A stretch of DNA of 64,000 bases from Bradyrhizobium sp. CER78 (lineage in GTDB: Bacteria > Pseudomonadota > Alphaproteobacteria > Rhizobiales > Xanthobacteraceae). Positions within the stretch are counted from its first letter, which is position 1. Every line of letters begins with the position of its first letter. The DNA is taken from NCBI RefSeq assembly GCF_029846235.1, contig NZ_JARVWP010000008.1, positions 310,001 through 374,000 on the forward strand, in the 5' to 3' direction. The translations under genes and the position numbers were made by a program. The notes beneath the pieces were generated by a model. The model was not told the origin of the DNA. It worked only from the letters and a program-made list of their open reading frames with translations, and searched no databases. Below, one piece after another: positions 7,815 through 16,036 of the stretch.

Positions 7815-8367
7815 TCTCACCGTCTCACGCTCCATCTACCTCACCATCGGTGTCGTCCTGGCGAAAGCCAGGACCCAACCACCGAGTTTGATTGTGAACG
7901 GGATCGTGGCCCCGGCGTCGCGCAACGATGGGCAGCTGGGGTAATGGGTCCTGGCTTTCGCCAGGACGACGCTGGTGGATGGTTCTCGCTTCATCGTCTC
8001 ACACCACGCGATTCACAGCACTCGATGTCATCACCCGCGAAAGTGGGTGATCCAGTATTCCAGAGACAGCAGTGATTGAGCCGAGAAGCCGCGGCGTACT
8101 GGATCGCCCGGTCCCGTCTCCGCCAAGGCTTCGACGAGGCCATGCATCCCAGGCGCGCCGAAGCTTTAGCGGAGGCGGCGAGCCGGGCGATGGACAGTTG
8201 AGGGTGGGGACGCAGCGTCGCATGCTCGCGTGAGGGACGCACCACCATCGCTCGTCATTCCGGGGCAGCCCGTAGGGCTGAGCCCGGAATCCATCACGCC
8301 ACAGAACAAGTGGGGGAATGGATTCCGGGCTCGACGCTTCGCGTCGCCCCGGAATGACGAGAGCGTG
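7815..8367. repeat. Cluster of palindromic intergenic repeats (three families)
   Basis: Gene-free stretch of about 550 bp filled with REP/BIME-like elements. First, a perfect 26-bp inverted pair, 7852-7877 and 7945-7970, each arm itself a hairpin (CCTGGCGAAAGCCAGG). Second, 8027-8192, with TCACCCGCGAAAGTGGGTGA and a partner hairpin around ACTGGATCGCCCGG and CCGGGCGATGGA. Third, 8251-8361, where CTCGTCATTCCGGGGC is exactly inverted at 8346-8361 around GGATTCCGGGCTC. The third element abuts the ubiA stop and may work as its terminator or mRNA-stabilising 3' end. No ORF or RNA gene is evident. Confidence 0.85.
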
Positions 8368-9300
8368 CTACCCCGCCCGCATCACCGCATCGACGACCAG
8401 GCTCGCGAACAGGATGAAGCCGGCGTCGCGGTTGGATTTGAAGATGCGCAGGCAGAGCGCGCCGTCGCTGGTGTCGAGACGACGGACCTGCCAGCCAAGA
8501 TGCAGCGCGAACGCCGCAAGGCCGATCCAGGCCGGCCAGCGTGCGCCTGCCAGCGCGAACGCCACGCCGATCAAGAACACGGCGAGACCATAGAAAATCA
8601 CCAGCGCGCGATGGGTGCGCGCGCCGAACAGGCGCGCGGTGGATTTGACGCCGATCAGCGCATCATCCTCGGCATCCTGATGGGCGTAGATGGTGTCGTA
8701 GGCGATCACCCAGGCGATCGATCCGGCGTAGAGCGCGATCGCGGTCAGATCGATGCGTTCGAGCGTCACCGCAAATCCCATCAGCGCGCCGTAGGAGAAG
8801 GCGAGGCCGAGCACGACCTGCGGCCACCAGGTGATCCGCTTCATGAATGGGTAGATCGCGACGATCACCAGCGAGGCGATGCCGGTCATGACCGCGAAGC
8901 GGTTGAACTGCAGCAGCACGAGAAGCCCGATCAGCGCCTGCAGCACCATGAAGATCACGGCCTGCGTCACCGTCACCTGCCCGGCCGGGATCGGCCTCGA
9001 CCGCGTGCGCTCGACCCTGGCGTCGAGATCGCGGTCGGTGATGTCGTTCCAGGTGCAGCCGGCGCCGCGCATCACGAAGGCGCCGATGAAGAACAGCAGG
9101 ACTGTGAGCGGGAGCGAGCGAACATCATGCGCGACGCCGGCGGCGAGCGCCGCCGACCACCAGCATGGCATCAACAGCAGCCAGGAGCCGATCGGCCGAT
9201 CGTAGCGCGCAAGCCGCAGATAGGGCCGCGACCAGACCGGCGCGTGCGTATCCACCCAGTTGCCTGTGGAGTCGGCAACGCGGGCGGATACGTCGCTCAT
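8368..9300 (-). CDS. ubiA: 4-hydroxybenzoate polyprenyltransferase UbiA
   Basis: Integral-membrane prenyltransferase that attaches the polyprenyl side chain to 4-hydroxybenzoate in ubiquinone biosynthesis. It has 310 residues, with about eight or nine hydrophobic helices after a hydrophilic N-terminus. Both Asp-rich motifs are intact: NDITDRDLDARVERTRSRPI (first, Mg/diphosphate binding) and DTIYAHQDAEDD (second). It lies 10 bp from the Pro-rich secreted-protein gene upstream on the same strand, and rsmE diverges beyond that. The 3' end runs into a palindromic repeat. Confidence 0.95.
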   Translation of the reverse strand: MSDVSARVADSTGNWVDTHAPVWSRPYLRLARYDRPIGSWLLLMPCWWSAALAAGVAHDVRSLPLTVLLFFIGAFVMRGAGCTWNDITDRDLDARVERTRSRPIPAGQVTVTQAVIFMVLQALIGLLVLLQFNRFAVMTGIASLVIVAIYPFMKRITWWPQVVLGLAFSYGALMGFAVTLERIDLTAIALYAGSIAWVIAYDTIYAHQDAEDDALIGVKSTARLFGARTHRALVIFYGLAVFLIGVAFALAGARWPAWIGLAAFALHLGWQVRRLDTSDGALCLRIFKSNRDAGFILFASLVVDAVMRAG

Positions 9301-9310
9301 CTGCGATCCA

Positions 9311-10042
9311 TCATCGGGTCAGAACGTTGCCGTTCAGGGTGTCGAAGGTGCTGCCGCCCTTCTTGGTCGGGGTCGCTTCCGGCAGCGAGGCGGACGAGCC
9401 GAGCACGTCGCTGAGCGACGGCCCCGCGGGCCCGCGCGGCTGCGCCGCCGCCTGCTCAGCGACGTTGCAGACCTTCTTCAGCAGCGCTTCGGTATTCTTG
9501 TGACCGTCCTTGAGCTGGTTGGAGACCTGTGGCGGAATTCCGCACTTCGTCGCGTTGGTGTCGACGTACTTGATCATCTTGACTTCAGCCTGGCTGTAAT
9601 TGCCGATCAGCTTGCAGGCCTCTTGCGGGCTGGCGTGCCGGTCGCTCGCCGCCTTGATCGCCTTGCCGCGCTTCTCGGTCTCTTCGCGCAGCGGCACGAA
9701 ATCCTTCATGCAGGCGTCACCGGGACCCCCGCCACCACCGGCCCCCGGCGGAGGCGGTGGGGATGACAGACCGCCGCCGGCGATCGGAGCTGCACCATTG
9801 GACGGAAATGCCGACGGCGTAGCGCCGACCCTGGCCGCCGGCGCGCCGTTGACTGGCGGGAACGCAGGATCCGAAGCGGTGCCTGCCCGGCTCGGCCGCG
9901 CGCCGTTCACCGGCGGGAACGCGGGGTCGTTGACGGTGCCGGCCTGGCCAGGGAGCGGAGCCGGAAAAGCGCTCTGGGCAGCGGCCTGCCCCACGGACAG
10001 GGCGGTCGCAGCAACGGTCAGCACGATCAGTCGGCGGATCAT
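9311..10042 (-). CDS. Secreted Pro/Ala-rich protein of unknown function
   Basis: 243 residues from the ATG at 10042, chosen because it opens directly into a Sec signal peptide (MIRRLIVLTVAATALSVGQAAAQS). Residues about 35-110 are low complexity and hold two exact copies of DPAFPPVNGA with a diverged third, then a poly-Pro/poly-Gly linker. The C-terminal part (from about 115) carries paired cysteines (DACMKDFVPLREE..., ACKLIGNYSQAE, TKCGIPPQV, KKVCNVAEQAAAQPRGP) and looks like a small helical domain closed by two disulfides. Likely periplasmic or surface-exposed. Co-directional with ubiA, with only 10 bp between them. I do not recognise a named family. Confidence 0.75.
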   Translation of the reverse strand: MIRRLIVLTVAATALSVGQAAAQSAFPAPLPGQAGTVNDPAFPPVNGARPSRAGTASDPAFPPVNGAPAARVGATPSAFPSNGAAPIAGGGLSSPPPPPGAGGGGGPGDACMKDFVPLREETEKRGKAIKAASDRHASPQEACKLIGNYSQAEVKMIKYVDTNATKCGIPPQVSNQLKDGHKNTEALLKKVCNVAEQAAAQPRGPAGPSLSDVLGSSASLPEATPTKKGGSTFDTLNGNVLTR

Positions 10043-10529
10043 CGAGGGTGTTTCTCCGGCAAAAGGTCCAGGCAACCCCAGCGCAACGAAAACGAAGCAA
10101 CGAAATTTGGGGGCGTTTTACGATTCCTGTGAGCCCTTAACAACCCGTGGATTTGGGCGACAGCGCGGCGTAGGGCCACACCGGCCACATTAAATTGTTC
10201 CCGGATTCTAAGCCTTTAGGCTACGAACGGCGGTAAAACAGGCTTCAAATCTGCCTGAACAGGATTTTCGGGTCATGCGTCGCTTTGAATTTGCGCCCGC
10301 ACCGACCGAACGACAAAAGGGGCCGCGTGCAAGCGACCCCTCGGACTTCAAAATGACTTGGTGACAGAAGCAATGTATCGACGCTTTCTTTCTACCCGGC
10401 CGGCGAGTTCATGGCGAGTCCGCGGGATTACGGTGTCGTTCAGTTTGGTAAACTTGCCGAGCTGCAGTGAAGCCGCCGCAGCGCTGGTGAACGATGTCCG
10501 TCAGGGAATTTGAAGATCCTCCCCGAAAC
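10043..10529. other. Gene-free divergent region between a secreted-protein gene and rsmE
   Basis: About 490 bp without a convincing gene. It must contain the promoters of both flanking genes. The one clear structure is a minus-strand intrinsic terminator at 10318-10341 with no gene reading into it, so a short minus-strand RNA from about 10342-10490 is possible. A short ATG-initiated reading frame of six codons (MNSPAG) lies in that interval on the minus strand. I could not assign a promoter with confidence. Confidence 0.5.
10314..10341 (-). terminator. Orphan intrinsic terminator (minus strand)
   Basis: Read on the minus strand: AGGGGTCGC, loop TTGCAC, GCGGCCCCT, then TTTTG. This is a 9-bp stem with one T-G wobble, followed by a short T-run. 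No annotated minus-strand gene lies upstream, since rsmE starts on the plus strand at 10530, so it may end a small RNA. Confidence 0.6.
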
Positions 10530-11327
10530 ATGCCCGAACACGATTTTCGCAGCCCCCGTCTGTTCGTCGATGCGCCGCTTGGCGCCGGTGCAACCGTTTC
10601 GCTCGAACGCGACCAGAGCAATTATCTCGGCAACGTGCTGCGGCTTGGCTCCGGCGACACCGTCCTGGTGTTCAACGGGCGCGACGGCGAATGGCGCGCG
10701 GCGATTTCCGGCCGCAAGCGCGCCGATACGCTGACGATCACGGCGCAGACCCGCGCGCAGGATCGCCTGCCCGACGTCGCCTATGTGTTCGCGCCGCTGA
10801 AGCATGCGCGGCTCGACTACATGGTGCAGAAGGCCGTCGAGATGGGCGCCGCGCGGCTGGTGCCGGTGCTGACCCGCTTCACCCAGGTATCGCGGGTCAA
10901 TGGCGAACGGATGCGCGCCAACGTGGTCGAGGCCGCCGAGCAATGCGGCATCATCTCGCTTGCCGAGGTCGCCGATCCCCTTCCGCTCGAGCGCTTCCTC
11001 GCCGGCCGCGACCAGGCGCGGTTATTGGTGTTCTGCGACGAGGCGGCCGATGTCGAAAACCCGGTGCAGGCGTTGCAGGCGGCGAAGGCTGCGAATGCCG
11101 GGATCGATGTCCTGGTCGGCCCCGAAGGCGGCTTTGCCGAGGAGGAACGCGCGCTGCTGCTGCGCCAGCCCACCATCCTCCGCCTCGCACTCGGCCCGCG
11201 CATCCTGCGCGCCGACACCGCCGCCGTCGCCGCGCTGGCGCTGGTGCAGGCAGCGCTCGGGGATTGGCGTGGCAGTGATGGACGCACCAGCGGACGGGTT
11301 CCCTCCCCCCTTGCGGGGGAGGGTTAG
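10530..11327 (+). CDS. rsmE: 16S rRNA (uracil-1498-N3)-methyltransferase RsmE
   Basis: SPOUT-class methyltransferase that methylates U1498 of 16S rRNA in the assembled 30S subunit with SAM. From the ATG at 10530 it has 265 residues (MPEHDFRSPRLFVD...); an in-frame ATG at 10494 adds twelve unlikely residues. Family signatures are YLGNVLRLGSGD near the N-terminus, KHARLDYMVQKAVEMG, and the knot loop VGPEGGFAEEE followed by LGPRILRADTAAVAAL. The last 15 or so codons run into a palindromic repeat element, so the tail RVPSPLAGEG is repeat-encoded and not ancestral. It diverges from the ubiA group. Confidence 0.93.
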   Translation: MPEHDFRSPRLFVDAPLGAGATVSLERDQSNYLGNVLRLGSGDTVLVFNGRDGEWRAAISGRKRADTLTITAQTRAQDRLPDVAYVFAPLKHARLDYMVQKAVEMGAARLVPVLTRFTQVSRVNGERMRANVVEAAEQCGIISLAEVADPLPLERFLAGRDQARLLVFCDEAADVENPVQALQAAKAANAGIDVLVGPEGGFAEEERALLLRQPTILRLALGPRILRADTAAVAALALVQAALGDWRGSDGRTSGRVPSPLAGEG

Positions 11328-11700
11328 GGAGAGGGGTGCCGCTTGCTCCGTCGTGTGACGGTTCGCGCGGATTCACGCTCGCGACGTTCGCGCGACAACG
11401 GCTGGATTGCGGAGAGCCATAAAAATCTCGACCGCTGGAGCCCGGGGCTTACCCCTCTCCCCGCCCCTCCCCCGCAAGGGGGAGGGAGCCTGAGAGGCGT
11501 GCTCACCTCACTCGCAATTCGGCGCGCCCGGCCCCTAGCCAAGCCGTCGCAAAATCGTTAACGAACCCAATCATTAAGCCACTTGGCTGATCTTTGGCTG
11601 ATCCCTGTCGTAACCATGGATCGGCCATGCTAAGGGCTCCGCCAACACCACCTATGGAACCGGCCTCGAAACGCGATTGCGGGGCGAATTGGACCTCGAG
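11301..11700. repeat. Inverted palindromic repeat pair overlapping the rsmE 3' end, and spacer before hisZ
   Basis: Left element 11301-11337 (CCCTCCCCCCTTGCGGGGGA... GAGGGGT) and right element 11451-11488 (ACCCCTCTCC... CCCGCAAGGGGGAGGG) face each other as a long inverted repeat, each with an internal hairpin. The left copy supplies the rsmE stop codon. The rest, to 11700, is the hisZ leader; ACCTCGAG directly precedes its ATG and I see no strong ribosome-binding site. Related elements recur at 19098-19311 and 32441-32570. Confidence 0.85.
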
Positions 11701-12879
11701 ATGACCGAAGCTGCCGCACCACGATCCGCCGCCGGATCCGCCCCAGGGGCAGCTTCCTGGGCGGATGCGCTGCTGGCCTCGTTCGCGCAGGCCGGTTACG
11801 TCAGGTCCGAACCCGCGATTCTGCAGCCGGCCGAGCCGTTCCTCGACCTCTCCGGCGAAGACATCCGCAAGAGCCTGTATCTGACGACCGACCCGAGCGG
11901 CGAAGAGCTCTGCCTGCGCCCGGACCTCACGATCCCGGTGGCGCGCGACTACCTCGCCTCGCCTCGCGCCGGCCAACCTGCCGGCTTCAGCTATCTCGGC
12001 CCGGTGTTCCGCTATCGCGGCGGCGCGCCGAGCCAGTTCCTGCAGGCCGGCATCGAATCCTTCGGACGGCAGGACCGCGCCGCGGCCGACGCCGAGATGC
12101 TGGCGCTGGCGCTGGAGGCGACCACCGCGTTCGGGCTGACGGACGTCGAGATCCGCACCGGCGACGTCGCGCTGTTCAACGCGCTGATCGATGCGCTGGA
12201 GCTCTACCCGGTGTGGCGGCGCCGCCTGATCAAGGATTTCAACCGCAAGGTCTCGCTGACCGACGACATCGAGCAGCTGACACTCTCGACCGCGCCGGGC
12301 CGCAACGAATATGAGGGCGTGCTCGCGGCGCTCGCCGGCTCCGACCGCAAGGCGGCGCTGGCGCTGGTCACCGACCTGATGTCGATCGCCGGCACCACCA
12401 ATGTCGGCGGACGCACGGTCGCTGAGATCGCCGACCGCTTCCTCGAGCAATCGACCTTGAAGGCCGGCGCGCTGCCGCGCGATGCGGTCGCCACCATCAA
12501 GCGCTTCCTGTCGATCGCGGGCGATCCCGACGACGCGGTCGCGCAGCTGCGGGCGCTGGCCTCGGACGCCAAGCTCAACCTCACTGCTGCGATCGACCAG
12601 TTCGAGAGCCGGGTCGGCTTCATGGCCGCGCGCGGCATCGACATCAAGAAGACGCGGTTCTCCACCGCATTCGGCCGCGGCCTCGACTACTACACCGGCT
12701 TCGAATTCGAGCTGCACGCCAAGGGTAACGGCAGCGAGCCGCTGGTCGCGGGCGGCCGCTATGACGGGCTGATGTCGCAGCTCGGATCGGCCAATCCGAT
12801 CCCCGCGGTCGGTTTCTCGGTCTGGATCGAGGCGATGACCCGGCATGGCAAGGCCGCCGGCCGCGGAGCCACCCAATGA
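11701..12879 (+). CDS. hisZ: ATP phosphoribosyltransferase regulatory subunit HisZ
   Basis: Class II aminoacyl-tRNA-synthetase-like paralogue of HisRS that assembles with HisG to regulate the first step of histidine biosynthesis. 392 residues from the ATG at 11701; a TTG at 11677 would add eight. HisRS-like motifs survive: LRPDLTIPVARDYL (motif 2 region), FRYRGG, QAGIESFG and GRGLDYYTGFEFE, with GGRYDGL near the end. The protein lacks the C-terminal anticodon-binding domain of a true HisRS. The stop overlaps the hisG start by 4 bp (ATGA). Its presence normally goes with short-form HisG; see the hisG entry. Confidence 0.88.
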   Translation: MTEAAAPRSAAGSAPGAASWADALLASFAQAGYVRSEPAILQPAEPFLDLSGEDIRKSLYLTTDPSGEELCLRPDLTIPVARDYLASPRAGQPAGFSYLGPVFRYRGGAPSQFLQAGIESFGRQDRAAADAEMLALALEATTAFGLTDVEIRTGDVALFNALIDALELYPVWRRRLIKDFNRKVSLTDDIEQLTLSTAPGRNEYEGVLAALAGSDRKAALALVTDLMSIAGTTNVGGRTVAEIADRFLEQSTLKAGALPRDAVATIKRFLSIAGDPDDAVAQLRALASDAKLNLTAAIDQFESRVGFMAARGIDIKKTRFSTAFGRGLDYYTGFEFELHAKGNGSEPLVAGGRYDGLMSQLGSANPIPAVGFSVWIEAMTRHGKAAGRGATQ

Positions 12880-13853
12880 GCACGCCCTTCGTTGTCGCCG
12901 TTCCGTCCAAGGGACGCCTGCAGGAAAACGCGGAAAGCTTCTTCGCCCGCGCCGGGCTGACCCTGTCGAAGGCCGGCGGCGCGCGCGACTATCGCGGCAC
13001 CATCGCCGGCGTCGACAATGTCGAGATCGCCTATTTGTCGGCGAGCGAGATCGCGGCCAATCTGGCGCGCGGCACGGTGCATCTCGGCGTCACCGGCGAG
13101 GACCTGGTGCGCGAGAGCATTCCGGATCCCGACAAGCGCGTGCTGATGATCGAAGGCCTCGGCTTCGGCTATGCCAATGTCGTGGTCGCGGTGCCGCAGG
13201 CCTGGATCGACGTCCGCACCATGGCCGACCTCGACGACGTCGCCGGCGGCTTCCGCGAGCAGCACAATCACCGCATGCGGGTTGCGACCAAATACATCAA
13301 CCTGACGCGCGGCTTCTTTGCGAGGCACGGCGTCGGCGACTACCGCATCGTCGAGAGCGCCGGTGCGACCGAAGGCGCGCCCGCGGCCGGCACCGCCGAA
13401 TTGATCGTCGACATCACCACGACAGGCGCAACGCTCGCCGCCAACGGGCTCAAGGTGCTCGACGACGGCGTGATGCTGCGCAGCCAGGCCAATTTGGTGG
13501 CTTCGAAGGATGCCGACTGGTCGACCGGCGCCCGCGAGACCGCGCGCGTGATCCTCGACCACATCGCCGCGCGGGCCCGCGCAGCCAAGTACCGCGAGGT
13601 CCGCACCCGCTTTGCCGGCTGCAACGACGCGCTGCTGTCCGAGGCGCATCAGCGCTTCGGCGTGGTCGCCCCGTTCGGCGGGCCGACCTCGTCGGGCATG
13701 CTTACGCTGCACTGCCCACCGGGCAAGCTCTACGCGCTCGGCAGCTTCCTGCGCGAGCACGGCGCTGAAACCGTCTCGGTGGTGTCGCTGGACTATGTGT
13801 TCGACCGCGAGAATCCGCTGTTCGCCAAGCTCGAGGCGTTCCTGCGACAATGA
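12876..13853 (+). CDS. hisG: ATP phosphoribosyltransferase HisG (325 residues)
   Basis: Catalyses condensation of ATP with PRPP, the committed step of histidine synthesis, in the cytoplasm. The catalytic part starts at once (VAVPSKGRLQENAESFFARAGL) and includes GVTGEDLV, VATKYINLTRGFF, VDITTTGATLAANGLKVLDDG, and the ESAGATEGAP loop. At 325 residues it is far longer than short-form HisG (about 200-230). The extra part, from about residue 230 to AFLRQ, resembles an ACT/ferredoxin-like regulatory domain (TLHCPPGKLYALGSFLREHG..., VSVVSLDYVF). A HisZ-coupled genome therefore has a HisG with its own C-terminal domain. Translationally coupled to hisZ. Confidence 0.93.
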   Translation: MSTPFVVAVPSKGRLQENAESFFARAGLTLSKAGGARDYRGTIAGVDNVEIAYLSASEIAANLARGTVHLGVTGEDLVRESIPDPDKRVLMIEGLGFGYANVVVAVPQAWIDVRTMADLDDVAGGFREQHNHRMRVATKYINLTRGFFARHGVGDYRIVESAGATEGAPAAGTAELIVDITTTGATLAANGLKVLDDGVMLRSQANLVASKDADWSTGARETARVILDHIAARARAAKYREVRTRFAGCNDALLSEAHQRFGVVAPFGGPTSSGMLTLHCPPGKLYALGSFLREHGAETVSVVSLDYVFDRENPLFAKLEAFLRQ

Positions 13854-13933
13854 GTCGGCCCGGCCGTTCATCTTGGCGACAGGCGGCCGCCGGTACCATA
13901 TTGTGTTCATGATCGCTCGTTGTGACGCGTTTT

Positions 13934-13993
13934 TCTTGCCGCGAAGGCGAACCCCACCCCGCATCAAGCGCGGGGCAGGCTTCGCCCGAAAAC
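13934..13993. repeat. Palindromic repeat after hisG
   Basis: An imperfect hairpin (CGAAGGCGAACCCC... GGCAGGCTTCGCCC, with an inner CCCCGC/GCGGGG stem) in the 163-bp gap between hisG and the glycosyltransferase. It could act as a weak terminator or be a REP-type element. I see no promoter I would defend. Confidence 0.55.
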
Positions 13994-14016
13994 GCTCTTG
14001 TTCTGGAACCTGACCG

Positions 14017-15063
14017 ATGATGCTGGGCTCTGACGTTTCCAGCCTGACCACGACCGCCAAGACCGCTGCCGCGCAGGGTCTGTCGATCGTCGTGCCCGTC
14101 TACAACGAGGCCGCCGGGCTCAGTGCGCTGCACCAACGGCTGATCGACCTTGCAAGGTCGCTGCGCGCTCGCTACGGCCTCGCCTGCGAAGTGGTCTATG
14201 TCGACGACGGCAGCGCGGACGATACGCTTGCGATCGCGCGCGGCCTGCCCGCCGATGGGCTCGACCTGCAGGTGGTGTCGCTGTCGCGCAATTTCGGCAA
14301 GGAGGCGGCGCTGATGGCCGGCCTCGACCACGCCCGCCGCGGCGCGGTGCTGTTCATGGATGGCGACGGCCAGCATCCGCCCACGCTGGTCGAGCAACTG
14401 GTCGCGCATTGGATCGATGACGGCTACGACGTGGTCTACACGGCGAAGGCGCATCGCGACAATGAATCGGCGGCGCGGCGGCTTGCCGTGCGCGGCTTCT
14501 ACGCGCTGATCAACTGGGGCGCGCGGCAGCAGATCCCCGAGGATGCCGGCGACTTCCGCCTGCTGTCGCCGCGTGCGGCGGCGGCCTTGCGGCAATTGCC
14601 GGAGCGCAACCGCTTCTTCAAGGGCCTCGCCAGCTGGATCGGCTTCAAGCAGATCCGCGTCGACTACGAGCCGGCGCCGCGTGCGCATGGCGTCACCACC
14701 TTCAATGCGGGACGGCTGATCGGCCTCTCGATCGAAGGCCTGACCTCGTTCTCGGTGGCGCCGCTGCGCTTCGCCAGCCTGCTCGGCGCGCTGCTCGCAG
14801 GCGCCGCCTTCCTGTTCGGCCTCTCGATCCTTTGGGAAGTCTTGACCACCGGCAAGCAGGTCCCCGGCTATCCGTCGCTGATGATCGGCGTGATGACGAT
14901 CGGCGGCGTGCAGCTGATCATGATCGGCATCGTCGGCGAATATATCGGCAAGATCCTCTCCGAGCTGAAAGCCCGGCCGATCTACTTCGTCGCCGAGCAT
15001 ACCGAGAAGCACGCCGACGGCGGCGCGACGCAAGATGCCTCCGAGCGGACCGCCGCCGAATGA
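14017..15063 (+). CDS. GT2 glycosyltransferase, DPMS/GtrB-like, with two C-terminal membrane helices
   Basis: 348-residue family 2 glycosyltransferase of the polyprenyl-phosphate sugar transferase type. The GT-A domain (about 20-235) has LSIVVPVYNE, VVYVDDGSADDT, LSRNFGKEAALMAGLDHA and the DXD-like FMDGDGQHPP. Two membrane spans follow (about 253-278 and 288-314), typical of GtrB-like enzymes that load undecaprenyl phosphate at the inner membrane. The stop overlaps the next ATG by 4 bp, so the downstream ChbG/HpnK-type deacetylase is co-translated. Together they could make a modified, lipid-linked sugar for envelope decoration. Donor and acceptor are unknown. Confidence 0.85.
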   Translation: MMLGSDVSSLTTTAKTAAAQGLSIVVPVYNEAAGLSALHQRLIDLARSLRARYGLACEVVYVDDGSADDTLAIARGLPADGLDLQVVSLSRNFGKEAALMAGLDHARRGAVLFMDGDGQHPPTLVEQLVAHWIDDGYDVVYTAKAHRDNESAARRLAVRGFYALINWGARQQIPEDAGDFRLLSPRAAAALRQLPERNRFFKGLASWIGFKQIRVDYEPAPRAHGVTTFNAGRLIGLSIEGLTSFSVAPLRFASLLGALLAGAAFLFGLSILWEVLTTGKQVPGYPSLMIGVMTIGGVQLIMIGIVGEYIGKILSELKARPIYFVAEHTEKHADGGATQDASERTAAE

Positions 15064-15902
15064 GCGAAATTGCGCCGCGTCGGATCTGGCTGTGCGCTGA
15101 CGATTATGGCTTGAGTGACGGCGTCAACCGCGCGATCCGCGATCTGATCGAGCGCGGCCGCCTCAATGCGGCGTCGGTGATGATGGTGACGCCGGCGATC
15201 GGCCGCGAGGCTGCGGCCGCATTGCAGGAATCGGTCGCGAAAAGCCCGCGCTGCGCGATCGGGCTGCACGTCACGCTGACCGCGCCGTTCCGGCCGCTGA
15301 CCATGCATTTCCGTCCACTCGACGGCGACATGTTCCTGCCGTTCCCACGGCTGTTGCGCGCCGGGCTGATGCACCGGCTCGACGCCGAGCTGGTTCATGC
15401 CGAGGTGCTGGCGCAGCTCGACGCCTTCCACGACCTGTTCGGGCGCGCGCCCGATTTCGTCGACGGCCACCAGCACGCGCAGCTGTTCCCGCAGGTGCGC
15501 GACGGCTTCCTGCGCGCTGTGAAGGAACGCGCGCCGGACGCCTGGGTGCGGCAGTGCGGCCGCGAAGATCCTCTGGCGCGTCAGCTGGCGGCGCCGAAGG
15601 CACTGGTGCTCAACGTGCTCAGCACCCAGTTCCGGATCAAGGCGCAGCGATCCGGCCTGCGCTTCAACCCGGCCTTCGCCGGCGCCTATGATTTTACACG
15701 CGAGAACGATTTCGCGGCGCTGATGCGCGGCTTTCTCGACGGCCTGCCGGAGGACGGGCTGGTGATGTGCCATCCCGGTTTCGTCGATGAAACACTGAAG
15801 AACCTCGATCCGCTGACGACGCAGCGCGAGACCGAGCATGCCTATCTCGCCAGTGACGATTTCCCGGCGCTGCTGGGCCTGAATAAAGTTACACTCGAAT
15901 AA
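15060..15902 (+). CDS. ChbG/HpnK (YdjC-like) carbohydrate deacetylase
   Basis: 280-residue metal-dependent deacetylase of the YdjC/ChbG family, which removes acetyl groups from N-acetylated sugars; HpnK is the hopanoid-associated member. The metal-binding start motif LCADDYGLSDGVNRAI is at 10-25, GLHVTLTAP near 78-86, and DFVDGHQHAQLFP near 135-147 supplies two further His. Near the end HPGFVDE is also conserved. Start at 15060 is fixed by the ATGA overlap with the glycosyltransferase; an upstream in-frame extension lies inside that gene and is not real. The stop is embedded in a tandem duplication (GAATAAAGTTACAC twice, 15884-15910). Confidence 0.88.
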   Translation: MSEIAPRRIWLCADDYGLSDGVNRAIRDLIERGRLNAASVMMVTPAIGREAAAALQESVAKSPRCAIGLHVTLTAPFRPLTMHFRPLDGDMFLPFPRLLRAGLMHRLDAELVHAEVLAQLDAFHDLFGRAPDFVDGHQHAQLFPQVRDGFLRAVKERAPDAWVRQCGREDPLARQLAAPKALVLNVLSTQFRIKAQRSGLRFNPAFAGAYDFTRENDFAALMRGFLDGLPEDGLVMCHPGFVDETLKNLDPLTTQRETEHAYLASDDFPALLGLNKVTLE

Positions 15903-16036
15903 AGTTACACGAGCCTGACAAGGTTCATAAAGAAACCTGCGGTCGTATTGTCGCATACATAAATTTAATTCTGGGCCCCACTCCTTGCGCCACAAAGCCC
16001 GTCCTACATCAGCCGCGCGCCGATTCGATCGACGCG

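Noticed and set aside
12759..15033. Long minus-strand frames opposite hisG and the glycosyltransferase gene
   Set aside because: Composition is typical of GC-rich antisense frames; HisG and GT2 motifs are intact on the plus strand.
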